Shown here: one piece after another, positions 8,412 to 16,953 of the stretch
Layout: every line of letters begins with the position of its first letter
Numbering within the stretch: the stretch's first letter is position 1
Origin: an archaeon
GTDB taxonomy: Archaea; Micrarchaeota; Micrarchaeia; Anstonellales; Bilamarchaeaceae
DNA: 64,000 nucleotides
Assembly (NCBI GenBank): GCA_020053355.1
Contig: JAGVNI010000014.1
Location: 48,769 to 112,768 of the forward strand
Direction of reading: 5' to 3'
Notes under the pieces: generated by a model
The model's database searches: none
The model's input: only the letters and a program-made list of their open reading frames with translations
What the model was told of the DNA's origin: nothing
Made by a program: the position numbers and the translations under genes

Positions 8412-9827
8412 CTAGCCGCGCATCCTTACCCTCTTCAAGATTCCCTTGTCGGTTTCGGCCGGCCCGGTGGCGCTAGAAATCACCAGTTCAAGGTCCTCCT
8501 TGCCCATGATGCCTTCCTGCAAAATCAGCTCTTTCAGGCTGATGCCTTTTTTGTAAGCCTCCTTGACGAGAAGCGAAACCTCCTTGTAGCCGAGATAGGG
8601 GTTCAGGGCGGTGGCGTAGCCGAACGAACGCTCGAAGTTCTCTTTCGTCCGGGTTTCGTCCACGGCAAGTCCGTCTATGCAGTGCTCCCTCAGCATCAGC
8701 GATGCCTGCCCGAGCATCTCGGCGCTCTGGAAAAGGCTGTTCGCGATTAGGGGCGTGGCGAAGTTGAGTTCGAGCTGGCCTGAATGCACCGCAAGCATCA
8801 GCGCCTGGTCGTTCGCCATCGCCTGGAAGCACACCATGTTCACGGCTTCGGGAATCGATGGGTTGATTTTCCCAGGCATTATGGACGAGCCGGGCTCCAC
8901 TTCAGGCAGGATGATTTCAGCAATCCCGGCTTTGGGACCGGATGCAAGAAGCCGCAGGTCGTTCGATATCCTGCCGAGGGTGATGGCATACCTCCGGAGT
9001 GCCCCCGAAACCGGGAGGAAATCGTTCATGTCCTGGGTTATCTCGATGCCGTCCTTTGCGGCAACGACGTCGACTTTCCCTTCCTTCCGTATCCTCTCTG
9101 TGACCGTCTGCCTGAACTTAGGATGCGCCAGGATTCCGCTTCCTATCGCGGTCCCCCCAACGCCGATTTCCTTCATGCCGGCAGCCGCCCGCCCGATTTC
9201 CTCGATGTCTTTTTCTATCGCCCGGGAATACGCCGCAAACACCTGACCATATGTCATGGGGACGGCGTCCTGGAGGTGCGTCCGGCCTATCTTCATGACG
9301 CCCCTGTACCTCGTGGCTTTCTTGCCGAACGCTTCCTGCAGCCGCTTCGCTTCGGCCATCGTTTTAACACATAACCGCATCGCGGCGATCTTGATTGCCG
9401 AGGGCACGACATTGTTCGAGCTCTGCGACATGTTCACATGGTTGTTGGGGTGGACGAATTTGTACTGCCCCTTCTTCCCGCCCAGGAGTTCCTCGGCGCG
9501 GTTCGCAATCACTTCGTTGACATTCATATGCAGGGGCGTGCCGGCCCCGGCCTGGAACGCGTCCAGGATGAACTCGGAATCCAGCTTCCCGGCAATGACC
9601 TCGTCTGCGGCCTTCACTATTGCACCCGCAGTTTTAGGGTCCAGCATGCCGAGTTCCGCATTCGCCTGCGCCGCGCATTTCTTTATCAGCGCCACGGAGC
9701 GGATGAGCTCGATATGCACCTTCGTCCCGCTCAGCCTGAAATTAAGGGCCGCACGGGATGTGAATGAACCGTAATATGCCGAATCGGGGACGCTGACCTT
9801 CCCGATGAAGTCCTCTTCGATTCTCAT
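8412..9827 (-). CDS. aspA: aspartate ammonia-lyase (aspartase/fumarase superfamily)
   Basis: 471 residues, the usual length. The N-terminus (MRIEEDFIGKVSVPDSAYYG) and the signature GSSIMPGKINPSIPEAVN point to aspartase rather than class II fumarase, which usually has TQ after KVNP. QAGAGTPLHMNVNEVIANRAEELLG also follows the aspartase pattern. It interconverts aspartate with fumarate and ammonia. The start lies 3 nt after the stop of the preceding secreted-protein gene, so it appears to be the last gene of an operon with the Kazal-type lipoproteins, an odd partnership. Fumarase activity cannot be excluded from sequence alone. Confidence 0.85.
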   Translation of the reverse strand: MRIEEDFIGKVSVPDSAYYGSFTSRAALNFRLSGTKVHIELIRSVALIKKCAAQANAELGMLDPKTAGAIVKAADEVIAGKLDSEFILDAFQAGAGTPLHMNVNEVIANRAEELLGGKKGQYKFVHPNNHVNMSQSSNNVVPSAIKIAAMRLCVKTMAEAKRLQEAFGKKATRYRGVMKIGRTHLQDAVPMTYGQVFAAYSRAIEKDIEEIGRAAAGMKEIGVGGTAIGSGILAHPKFRQTVTERIRKEGKVDVVAAKDGIEITQDMNDFLPVSGALRRYAITLGRISNDLRLLASGPKAGIAEIILPEVEPGSSIMPGKINPSIPEAVNMVCFQAMANDQALMLAVHSGQLELNFATPLIANSLFQSAEMLGQASLMLREHCIDGLAVDETRTKENFERSFGYATALNPYLGYKEVSLLVKEAYKKGISLKELILQEGIMGKEDLELVISSATGPAETDKGILKRVRMRG

Positions 9828-9830
9828 GTG

Positions 9831-10511
9831 TCATCCCTTTGCCTTGATGATAAGCAGCGAAAGCATCGCAAGCATTGCCGCAGCGGGACAGGCTGACGCC
9901 CCGGACCCGTGCCCATCAGGCTGCGGAACCCCGGAATCGTTGCTGTCATCTTGCACCGGCGGAGTTGGAGGCGTGGCATTCGCTGGAGGCGTGATGTTTG
10001 ACGGCGGGGTCGTGTTCGCCGGCGGCGTCGTGTTGGAGGGCGGCGTCTGGTTCGAACTGCCGCCGGTATTATTCGCCGGGGGTGTTGGCGGAACGGGGGG
10101 CGCCTCGAAGCATTTCGCATACGTGAATTCTATCTCCCTGCTTTGGAAGCCCTGCTTGTCCACGCGCAGCGTGAACATCGCGCTCAGGAAGCGGAGCGTG
10201 CCGGGGACGGGTATCGTAGTTTTTCCCTGCGAATCGGTCTTGCCCGGGTTCGGAAGCGCCTGGTACGTGTAATCGGTGTAGAACAGGTACGCCATCGCGC
10301 CTTCGACGGCATCGCCGGTATCGTTCGAATCGACGCTGACCTGCAGCTGCTTCGTGTCGCAGTCGACTGTTATCCCGACATCCAGTGCGGGAAGGCTTTC
10401 GCTCCCCGTGTCCTGGGTGTCGATGAACGCGGGCTTCACCGTGAATGCCATGCCGATTCCGCTTGATAGCAGCAGTGCCGCCAATACCAATGTCAGTAGT
10501 TTCATGCCCAT
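9831..10511 (-). CDS. secreted protein with Pro/Thr/Asn-rich linker and C-terminal anchor
   Basis: About 226 residues: signal peptide (MKLLTLVLAALLLSSGIGMAF), a beta-rich domain of about 110 residues containing a carboxypeptidase-regulatory-like pattern (GKTDSQGKTTIPVPGTLRF), then a linker of repeated PP(A/S)N(T/A/I)T units with many N-X-T sequons, and a short C-terminal hydrophobic segment followed by KAKG. This is the architecture of a surface protein held by a C-terminal helix. ATG at 10511 overlaps the TGA of the upstream Kazal lipoprotein gene; ATG at 10505 is an alternative. Confidence 0.65.
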   Translation of the reverse strand: MGMKLLTLVLAALLLSSGIGMAFTVKPAFIDTQDTGSESLPALDVGITVDCDTKQLQVSVDSNDTGDAVEGAMAYLFYTDYTYQALPNPGKTDSQGKTTIPVPGTLRFLSAMFTLRVDKQGFQSREIEFTYAKCFEAPPVPPTPPANNTGGSSNQTPPSNTTPPANTTPPSNITPPANATPPTPPVQDDSNDSGVPQPDGHGSGASACPAAAMLAMLSLLIIKAKG

Positions 10512-11542
10512 CAACCCTCGCACCTGCCGCCATCGCATACCGACCCCGTCGGGCAGGTGAATGTGGCGTTCATGATGTTGTTATCGTCGCAGTAGTATTC
10601 GATGCCGCCGTCGTTCCCGGTGCACTCGTCGCGCTTCAGTTCGTCCCCCTTGTTCGTCCCGCCCTGCCGGAATATCTCGTATCCCCCGTCCGAATCAGTG
10701 CAAATGACCTGCTTGCAGGACGCCTGGAGGCATCGGTAGCCTTGCGGGCATTTGACCGTCTCGGCGACATAGTTTCCAAGCGTGCAATAGTATTCCCTGA
10801 CATAGTCCCCTTCCAGGCACTTGTCAAGGTATTCCGCGACCACCAGGCCGCTTTTTACTACGACCTTCCCTTCGATGTATATGTCATCCCCCGAATCCGT
10901 GTCGGTGCAGTTGCCGTACATCTTCACGCACCTGCCGCCCGTGCATTCATAGCCTGACGCGCAGTCGGTCTCGGAGCTCCTTGCGCCCTGGTCGCAGTAG
11001 TATTCCTTGACTTTCTTCATGTCGACGCACGAGTCTTCGAAAACGTTGCCGGATGCGTTGATGGAGCCTTTCGTATACACATCCTTGCCGTCGCTGTCCG
11101 AGCAGTCCGGTTCTGGGATTGGCGGCAATGCCACAACGCATGTCCCGTCGTGGCACTCATAATCCTCCGGGCATGGCATCGTCTCCTTTCCGGCTATTTC
11201 GCCTTCGCAATAATACTCCTCGACCGATTCGAATACGACGCAATAGTCGGTGTAGTTGCCGCTGTCTGATGTGACGGTGCCCTTCACCGTCGAGTTCTTC
11301 CCACCGTCGGTATCCTTGCATGCGTCGCAAGCTCCGGCGAACTTCGTCTTTGCGCCGTAGCAGCGGGCGCTGCAGGCATTCGGATAAGTCAGGCCGTCTT
11401 CCGCGCACACCTGCTTCAGGTCCTGGGTGCAGTTGGCCAGGCAGCTGGCGGTCGCATTCTGCGGCTCCGGGGCCGTCCCGGCGCAGCCCATGCCCAGAGC
11501 GATTATCACCACGATACAAACGACAATAAGAGTGCCTCTCAT
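10511..11542 (-). CDS. lipoprotein with Kazal-type domain and four Cys-rich repeats
   Basis: 343 residues. Signal peptide with lipobox (LGMGC), a Kazal-like protease-inhibitor domain (C-x3-C...VCAEDGLTYPNACSARC...), then four repeats of about 60-70 residues. Each repeat runs C-x-D-[ST]-D-[GS], a Gly-rich strand, D-x-C, a [VI]-x-EYYC block and C-x2-G-x2-C-x2-G-x-C. The even Cys pattern suggests disulphides outside the cell. It is a paralogue of the next gene upstream. ATG 11542 is preferred to TTG 11548; a TATA-like TTTTTAAATCC lies at about 11562-11572. Likely a surface or cell-cell protein; inhibitor activity is inference. Confidence 0.7.
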   Translation of the reverse strand: MRGTLIVVCIVVIIALGMGCAGTAPEPQNATASCLANCTQDLKQVCAEDGLTYPNACSARCYGAKTKFAGACDACKDTDGGKNSTVKGTVTSDSGNYTDYCVVFESVEEYYCEGEIAGKETMPCPEDYECHDGTCVVALPPIPEPDCSDSDGKDVYTKGSINASGNVFEDSCVDMKKVKEYYCDQGARSSETDCASGYECTGGRCVKMYGNCTDTDSGDDIYIEGKVVVKSGLVVAEYLDKCLEGDYVREYYCTLGNYVAETVKCPQGYRCLQASCKQVICTDSDGGYEIFRQGGTNKGDELKRDECTGNDGGIEYYCDDNNIMNATFTCPTGSVCDGGRCEG

Positions 11543-11638
11543 GGGCAAATACTATCTTTAAGGATTTAAAAAAAGAGGTGAGGAGCCCGAAATGGCCGGA
11601 AAAATGAAAAGGCCGGGTTAGGCAGGCTGGCTGGCCCC

Positions 11639-12895
11639 TCAGGATATGCAGACGCCGGTGTCGCAGGAGCCGGGGCACTCGTTCTCGACCCATGCTATAT
11701 TATCGGATGCGTCACAGTAGAACTCCGTCTGCCAGACGGGATTGATGCAGTAGTCGCTGTTGAACGAGCCGCCCTTGCTCGTCGTTCCGAATACGTTCGA
11801 ATCCATGCCGCCGTCACTGTCGGCGCACCCCGCGGCTGGCGGTGACGGGACGCATTCCCCCCCGCTGCATATCTCGCCGCTTGCGCAGGAGAGCGTCGTG
11901 CTCTGGACCACGTTCCCCACGCAGAAATACTCGTTCACCGCAGTGCCGGAGGCGCAGGTATCCGTGTAATCTCCGGATTCGCCCGATGCAGTCCCCCGCT
12001 CGTCCCGGTCCTGCCCGCCGTCGCTGTCCTCGCACTCGAACTGCCTGCAGGCGCCCGTGCGGCATTCATAGCCGCTTTGGCATGCCACTGTGCGGCTCGA
12101 CTCCTCATTGCCAACGCAGTAATACTCGCGAAGCGTGCTTGAATCCTCGCATGCGTCGGTTTGCGCGCTGGATGCAAGAATCGTTCCCCAAGTCACCGAA
12201 CCCTTGTGGTATATGTCGTCTCCGGAATCGGTTTCGGTACAGAACCTGTCTGCAATTATGCACCTCCCGTCCATGCACCGCTCGCCGCTGTCGCACATGT
12301 GGATTGCGTTTGAAACGTCTCCGTCCTGGCAGAAATATTCCTTGACAAGCTGGAGGTCGGTGCAGACGTCGATGTATGAAATCCCGTTTTTCTTCACGAC
12401 GCCTGAGGTGTCGTACGCTTCCCCGCCGTCGCTGTCCGTGCATGCGCTCTGGACGGGCGCTGCGGGCTTTGCAACGCAGGCGCCTTCCTTGCATTCGTAA
12501 TCCTGCGGGCATGCAATCGTCTGGTTGGACATCGCCCCCGTGTCGCAGTAGTATTCCATGACCGAGCCATTGCCCGAGCAGTAGTCGATATATGCATACG
12601 AACTCGTTCCAGCAACGACATTGCCCTTGACCATGACGTCCTTTCCGCCATCCGAATCATCGCAAGCGCCGGCCGCGGCGCATTCGCCCGCATGGGCAAT
12701 GCTTGATTTGGCGCACGCCGCCACGCACGCATTGCCGTATGTCTTGTTGTCAGTTCCGCAAACCGGGTCGTACTGCATGGTGCAGACGCAACCGGTCTGG
12801 TTGGTTTGGTTGGACGTGTTGTTCTGGGTCGTCCCCGGGCCGATGCACCCGGCAAATAATACGAATATCGCCACTGCTGCAAGGTATGCCTTCAT
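11639..12895 (-). CDS. lipoprotein with Kazal-type domain and five Cys-rich repeats
   Basis: 418 residues. Signal peptide and lipobox (LFAGC), a short Asn/Thr linker with sequons, a Kazal-like domain (CVCTMQYDPVCGTDNKTYGNAC), then five copies of the repeat seen in the neighbouring gene, each opening with C-x-[DE]-[ST]-D-[GS]-G and containing E-[YF]-[YF]-C. It starts with an ATG about 25 nt after a clear TATA box (GCATATAATG). Its arrangement with the 343-residue paralogue suggests tandem duplication with gain or loss of one repeat. Confidence 0.7.
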   Translation of the reverse strand: MKAYLAAVAIFVLFAGCIGPGTTQNNTSNQTNQTGCVCTMQYDPVCGTDNKTYGNACVAACAKSSIAHAGECAAAGACDDSDGGKDVMVKGNVVAGTSSYAYIDYCSGNGSVMEYYCDTGAMSNQTIACPQDYECKEGACVAKPAAPVQSACTDSDGGEAYDTSGVVKKNGISYIDVCTDLQLVKEYFCQDGDVSNAIHMCDSGERCMDGRCIIADRFCTETDSGDDIYHKGSVTWGTILASSAQTDACEDSSTLREYYCVGNEESSRTVACQSGYECRTGACRQFECEDSDGGQDRDERGTASGESGDYTDTCASGTAVNEYFCVGNVVQSTTLSCASGEICSGGECVPSPPAAGCADSDGGMDSNVFGTTSKGGSFNSDYCINPVWQTEFYCDASDNIAWVENECPGSCDTGVCIS

Positions 12896-12969
12896 GGATT
12901 ATTCATTTCCGCAAATCATTATATGCGCTGCCATAGGCACCCCCACTGTCCCATGCCTCAGAAGAAGAA

Positions 12970-13563
12970 CTAGGGCGGGGATGTAACCTGGAGATTCCTT
13001 AGGAAATTCTCGTGGAAAATGGTCGTCGAAAGCTCGGGGTGGAAACAGGTGGCAAGGAAGAAGCGGCTGCCCGCACGCTGCTCGCATGCGACGATATCAT
13101 CGCCCCGCTTCGCAAGCGTCTTGACGCCCGGGCCGACTGATTTTATCTTTGGGGCGCGTATGAAAACCGCCTTGGCCCGGCCGAGCCAGGTGTCTATCTC
13201 TTCCTCGAACGATGCGGATTGCGTCCCGTAGGCGTTGCGGTCGATTTCCATGTCCATCAGGGCGAGCGTCTTCTGCCCAGCCTCTTCTTTGTGTATCCGC
13301 TTGGCAAGCATGATTGCCCCGGCGCACGTCCCGAAAACCGCGGGCACGCAGCGCATGGCATCCAGCATGCCTTCGCGCTCGCAGAGCTTGTACATCGTGG
13401 TGCTTTCGCCGCCAGGGATAATCAGGCCTTGCAGGCCATGAAGGTCGTCCACAAGCCGGACTTCAGCGACGTGGCAGTCGATACCGAGCCTGCGGGCCGC
13501 GTCTTTCGTGGCAGAGATGTGCTCGGTTACAGAACCCTGGAATGCCAGAACGCCTATTTCCAT
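12970..13563 (-). CDS. pdxT: pyridoxal 5'-phosphate synthase glutaminase subunit
   Basis: About 197 residues, normal for PdxT/SNO. The class I glutaminase signatures are all visible: GLIIPGGESTTMYKL, the nucleophile Cys in FGTCAGAIMLA, and the His/Glu pair in CFHPELS. It releases ammonia from glutamine for PdxS. Several starts are possible (GTG 13575, ATG 13569, ATG 13563), and MEIGVLAFQG is the closest to the family's start. It overlaps the end of the preceding endonuclease-like gene by 10 nt and belongs to the operon pdxS - endonuclease - pdxT. Confidence 0.95.
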   Translation of the reverse strand: MEIGVLAFQGSVTEHISATKDAARRLGIDCHVAEVRLVDDLHGLQGLIIPGGESTTMYKLCEREGMLDAMRCVPAVFGTCAGAIMLAKRIHKEEAGQKTLALMDMEIDRNAYGTQSASFEEEIDTWLGRAKAVFIRAPKIKSVGPGVKTLAKRGDDIVACEQRAGSRFFLATCFHPELSTTIFHENFLRNLQVTSPP

Positions 13564-13886
13564 GCGCATCCGCACCTTTTCCGTTTGAGTATGAGCAGCT
13601 GGTCATCCGGATGGTCTATGTATACCGACTGCACCCCTTTTCCCGTCGCTTGCGCCTTGTCCAGGGGGCTGCGATGAGTATAGCCGCGCTTCCCGAATTC
13701 GGCGACGAGTTCCGCATGGCGCAGGTAAAGCGCCTTCAGCCTCCCTTTCCACCTGAGCGTCTCAGGGTGGCGGGAATACCCTTTCTTGCCTTTTGTAAGG
13801 ATTGACCAGATGGCATGGAGCTCACGGTGCTCGCCGAGAAGATGGTTCCGGCAAAGCCGGGCAGGCGGGATGTCCCATACTCTCAC
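13554..13886 (-). CDS. pyrimidine-dimer DNA glycosylase-like protein (T4 endonuclease V family)
   Basis: 110 residues. The core LCRNHLLGEHRELHAIWSIL...KKGYSRHPE...LKALYLRHAELVAEFGKRGY resembles the T4 endonuclease V family (Pyr_excise), including the Glu-rich first helix where the phage enzyme has its catalytic Glu (HLLGEHREL). The family excises UV-induced pyrimidine dimers and cleaves the resulting abasic site. The gene sits 8 nt after pdxS and overlaps pdxT, so it is cotranscribed with PLP synthase. Substrate range is not known from sequence; archaeal members are short and little studied. Confidence 0.7.
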   Translation of the reverse strand: MRVWDIPPARLCRNHLLGEHRELHAIWSILTKGKKGYSRHPETLRWKGRLKALYLRHAELVAEFGKRGYTHRSPLDKAQATGKGVQSVYIDHPDDQLLILKRKRCGCAWK

Positions 13887-13894
13887 AAAAGCAC

Positions 13895-14773
13895 CTACAC
13901 GCCGCGCTCACTCATCTTCGTCGCGAGCGCGGAGGCATCAAGGCCGCGCATCGGCTCCCCGAGGCCCTCGCTCGCCTGCGCGATTCTTTTTGCGTCATTG
14001 AAATGCGCGACCGCATCGACAATGGCCTTCGCCCGCTTGGCCGGGTCCGAACTCTTGAATATGCCTGAGCCCACGAATACGCCGTCCACGCCGAGCTGCA
14101 TGCACAAAGCGGCATCGGCAGGAGTCGCAATGCCGCCGGCTGCGAAATTCACGACGGTTAAACGCCCGAGTTTTGCAGTCTCCAAGACCAGGTCCTGCGG
14201 CACGCGGCACTCGGCCGCCACGCGGGCAATGGTCGCGGCCTTTGCGCCTGATAGCGCCTTGATTTCGGAGTCGATTGCCCGGATGTGCCGAATAGCCTCC
14301 ACGATGTCTCCGGTGCCGGCTTCCCCTTTCGAGCGTATCATCGCGGCGCCCTCGTCTATCCTGCGTAGCGCCTCACCCAGGTTGCGCGCGCCGCAGACGA
14401 AGGGCACCTTGAATCGCTTCTTGTCAACATGGAACTGCGAATCGGCGGGAGTCAGCACCTCGCTCTCATCGATGAAATCCACGCCGAGCGCTTCCAGCAC
14501 CTGCGCCTCCACGAAGTGGCCTATCCTGCATTTTGCCATGACGGGGACTGTCACTGCCTGCCGGATTTCCTTGATTTTCAGGGGGTCGGACATCCGGGCG
14601 ACCCCGCCTTCGGCCCGGATGTCGGCAGGGACGCGCTCGAGGGCCATGACGGCCACTGCGCCGGCTTTTTCAGCTATGCGCGCCTGCTCGGCGTTCGTGA
14701 CGTCCATTATCACGCCGCCCTTCAGCATCTGGGCGAGCCCGGACTTTAATTGGAAAGAGCCTATTTGCGGCAT
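13895..14773 (-). CDS. pdxS: pyridoxal 5'-phosphate synthase lyase subunit
   Basis: 292 residues, normal for PdxS. Signatures are [73 protein letters not shown] (with the active-site Lys) and [18 protein letters not shown]. It makes PLP from ribose 5-phosphate, glyceraldehyde 3-phosphate and ammonia, using PdxT as glutaminase. The ORF runs 89 codons further upstream, but that part overlaps the divergent radical SAM gene, and [12 protein letters not shown] at 14773 matches the family's start. First gene of a three-gene operon. Confidence 0.96.
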   Translation of the reverse strand: MPQIGSFQLKSGLAQMLKGGVIMDVTNAEQARIAEKAGAVAVMALERVPADIRAEGGVARMSDPLKIKEIRQAVTVPVMAKCRIGHFVEAQVLEALGVDFIDESEVLTPADSQFHVDKKRFKVPFVCGARNLGEALRRIDEGAAMIRSKGEAGTGDIVEAIRHIRAIDSEIKALSGAKAATIARVAAECRVPQDLVLETAKLGRLTVVNFAAGGIATPADAALCMQLGVDGVFVGSGIFKSSDPAKRAKAIVDAVAHFNDAKRIAQASEGLGEPMRGLDASALATKMSERGV

Positions 14774-14803
14774 AGGAATCAGGTTATTATCGCTCGGAAA
14801 GAA

Positions 14804-14815
14804 CTTTAATTTATG
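14804..14815. promoter_or_regulatory. shared TATA element between pdxS and the radical SAM gene
   Basis: CTTTAATTTATG is the only AT-rich block between the divergent starts at 14773 and 14831 and reads as a TATA box on both strands. Its distance to the plus-strand start (about 23 nt) fits a leaderless transcript. Confidence 0.45.
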
Positions 14816-14830
14816 CTGAGAAGCCAGGGT

Positions 14831-15898
14831 ATGGAGCCTTCGACGAAGATGCTTGCGAAGGATTTGGGCAAAGGCATGGTGCAGTGCCTGGCATGCAGGC
14901 ATTATTGCAAGATTGCAGAGGGGAGGGCGGGATTCTGCGGAGTGCGGGCGAACGAATCGGGCAAACTGAGGCTGATGGTCTACGGAAAGCCGTGCGCGGT
15001 CCATATCGACCCCATCGAGAAGAAGCCGCTTTTCCATTTCCTCCCGGGGACCAGGAGCTTCTCGATAGGCACATTCGGGTGCAATTTCGCGTGCTCATTC
15101 TGCCAGAACTGGGACATCAGCCAGGCGCCGCAGGAGGCGAGGCAGAAAGACCCGCAAAGGTGGAAGGACTATTTTCAGCGCCTGATGGAGAACTGCGAGG
15201 AATGGCCGCCCGAGCGCGTAGTCGATGAGGCATTGCGGAGCGGATGCAAATCCATCTCCTTCACGTACAACGAGCCGACCATTTTCACCGAATATGCAAT
15301 CGACGTGATGAAGCTCGCGAGGAAAAGGGGCCTCAAGGGCGTCTATGTCACTAACGGGTATGAGTCGCACGAGTGCTGGGACGCGATAAAGGGCCATATC
15401 GACGCGGCCAATATCGACCTCAAGGCGTACAACAAGAGATTCTATACTGAATTGTGCAAGGTTCCGGATTTCGAGCCGGTCAAGGACTCCATCATCTATG
15501 CCAAGAAGCTCGGCATCTGGGTCGAGGCCACGACTCTTATAATCCCGGACTGGAACGACGATGAAAGGGAACTGAAAGCCGAGGCGGAATTCTTCGCCTC
15601 CGTGGACCCGGAGATGCCCTGGCATGTCACGGCATTCCACCCGGACTATAAGCTGCTCGACAAGGAGCCGACTCCGCCGGAAATCCTCATCAAGGCCCGG
15701 GAAATAGGGAAGATGGCCGGCATCAGGCACGTCTATTGCGGCAATGTCCCGCTCAGCTATTCCGAATACGAATCGACGATTTGCCCCAAATGCGGGAAGG
15801 AGCTCATCCGCCGCAGGGGCTATGACATAGACAATATCAAAATCATAGGCGGCAAATGCGGATTCTGCAAAACCGCCATAAAGGGCGTGTGGAAATGA
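14831..15898 (+). CDS. amrS: AmmeMemoRadiSam system radical SAM protein
   Basis: 355 residues. It contains an N-terminal Cys cluster ([21 protein letters not shown]), the radical SAM motif [11 protein letters not shown] (C-x3-C-x2-C) and a C-terminal zinc-ribbon-like part (CPKCGKELI...GFCKTAIKG). This combination is typical of the AmmeMemoRadiSam radical SAM family (TIGR04337-type). The reaction is not established. ATG at 14831 is preferred over 14813, which would lie inside the TATA element. Its stop overlaps the Memo gene start (ATGA), and an AMMECR1 gene follows, completing the system. Confidence 0.9.
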   Translation: MEPSTKMLAKDLGKGMVQCLACRHYCKIAEGRAGFCGVRANESGKLRLMVYGKPCAVHIDPIEKKPLFHFLPGTRSFSIGTFGCNFACSFCQNWDISQAPQEARQKDPQRWKDYFQRLMENCEEWPPERVVDEALRSGCKSISFTYNEPTIFTEYAIDVMKLARKRGLKGVYVTNGYESHECWDAIKGHIDAANIDLKAYNKRFYTELCKVPDFEPVKDSIIYAKKLGIWVEATTLIIPDWNDDERELKAEAEFFASVDPEMPWHVTAFHPDYKLLDKEPTPPEILIKAREIGKMAGIRHVYCGNVPLSYSEYESTICPKCGKELIRRRGYDIDNIKIIGGKCGFCKTAIKGVWK

Positions 15899-16680
15899 CT
15901 GTGACAAAGGTCAGGAGCCCGGCGGTGGCCGGGACATTCTATCCCGCTGATGCGAGGGAACTGCGGATGATGATTGAGAAGTACCTCGCGCTTGCCGGAG
16001 ACGTCAAGGTCGGGGGAAAACTAAGGGGTCTCGTCGTGCCCCATGCGGGATATGTCTATTCCGGACCTACCGCGGCATATGGGTACAAAGCGCTCGAAAG
16101 CGCGAAATTCGAGAAAGTAATCATCATGGGGCCGTCCCATTATGCGGCGTTCCCGGGGGCTTGCGAATCCGGATACGGGCTCTGGGATACCCCGCTGGGC
16201 AGGATGAAGGCCAAAAGCGCCAGCGGCTGGCCGGTAAGCGTTTTCCCGCAGGCCCACGGCCCGGAACACTGCCTCGAAGTGCAGCTCCCGTTCCTCCAGG
16301 TCATAGGCAAGGGGGAAATCGAGGTCTGGCCGCTCTTGTGCGGGCAGGTGGAGCCTGGCGAACTGGCGGACCGCGTCGCCAAGGAGCTCGATGCCAAAAC
16401 AGTCGTGATTGCAAGCTCGGACCTGAGCCATTACAAGGATTACGATAGCGCAAAGCGGACCGACAGGATTGCCAATGAGGCTGTCCCTGCCCTGGACATC
16501 GCACGGTTCGAGCGGGAGGGGGATGCATGCGGCAAGACCGCCATACTGACGCTGATGCACATAGCCAAAAGGAAGAAATGGAAGGGCGTCCTCCTCGATT
16601 ACCGCAATTCCGGCGACACCGCCGGCCCGAAATCTAGCGTTGTAGGGTACGGCTGCTACGCGTTCTACGAGGAGAAATAG
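15895..16680 (+). CDS. amrB: Memo-family protein (AmmeMemoRadiSam system protein B)
   Basis: 261 residues, full length for the Memo/DUF52 family (MEMO1 homologue, class III extradiol dioxygenase fold). Motifs: SPAVAGTFYPADARELRMMI, GLVVPHAGYVYSGPTAAYGYKAL (metal-binding His), IMGPSHY and IASSDLSHYKDYDSAKRTD. It starts inside the upstream stop (ATGA overlap), showing translational coupling with amrS. In eukaryotes Memo binds metal and affects cell motility; the archaeal role is unknown. Confidence 0.92.
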   Translation: MTVTKVRSPAVAGTFYPADARELRMMIEKYLALAGDVKVGGKLRGLVVPHAGYVYSGPTAAYGYKALESAKFEKVIIMGPSHYAAFPGACESGYGLWDTPLGRMKAKSASGWPVSVFPQAHGPEHCLEVQLPFLQVIGKGEIEVWPLLCGQVEPGELADRVAKELDAKTVVIASSDLSHYKDYDSAKRTDRIANEAVPALDIARFEREGDACGKTAILTLMHIAKRKKWKGVLLDYRNSGDTAGPKSSVVGYGCYAFYEEK

Positions 16681-16953
16681 ATGGCCGCGGACATTTTGGA
16701 GGAAATCGAAGCGATAAAGGAGCGCAATGCCCGCGTGGAAGCGGACAAGGCGTGGGAGATAAGCAATGCCAGGAAAGCGGTCATCACAGTCTTCACATAC
16801 GCCCTTTCCGTCCTGGTACTCGCAAGCATCGGCGCCCCGCAGCCCCTCCTGAATGCGCTGATTCCCTCATTGGGCTTCCTGCTCTCCACGATGACTTTCG
16901 GGGCGTTCAAGGACTACTGGGTGAAGAATGTTTATGGCAAACGGGGGAAATGA
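16681..16953 (+). CDS. small two-helix membrane protein within the AmmeMemoRadiSam cluster
   Basis: 90 residues: a charged N-terminal helix (DILEEIEAIKERNARVEADKAWEI), two hydrophobic segments (about residues 34-52 and 57-75) and a basic tail. The ATG directly follows the Memo stop codon and its own stop overlaps the AMMECR1 start (ATGA), so it is tightly embedded in the cluster. No known family recognised. The position suggests it may anchor the system at the membrane (inference). Confidence 0.7.
   Translation: MAADILEEIEAIKERNARVEADKAWEISNARKAVITVFTYALSVLVLASIGAPQPLLNALIPSLGFLLSTMTFGAFKDYWVKNVYGKRGK

Noticed and set aside
13895..15037. Long pdxS ORF extending to 15037
   Set aside because: The extra 89 codons overlap the divergent radical SAM gene and lack similarity to PdxS; the family start is at 14773.
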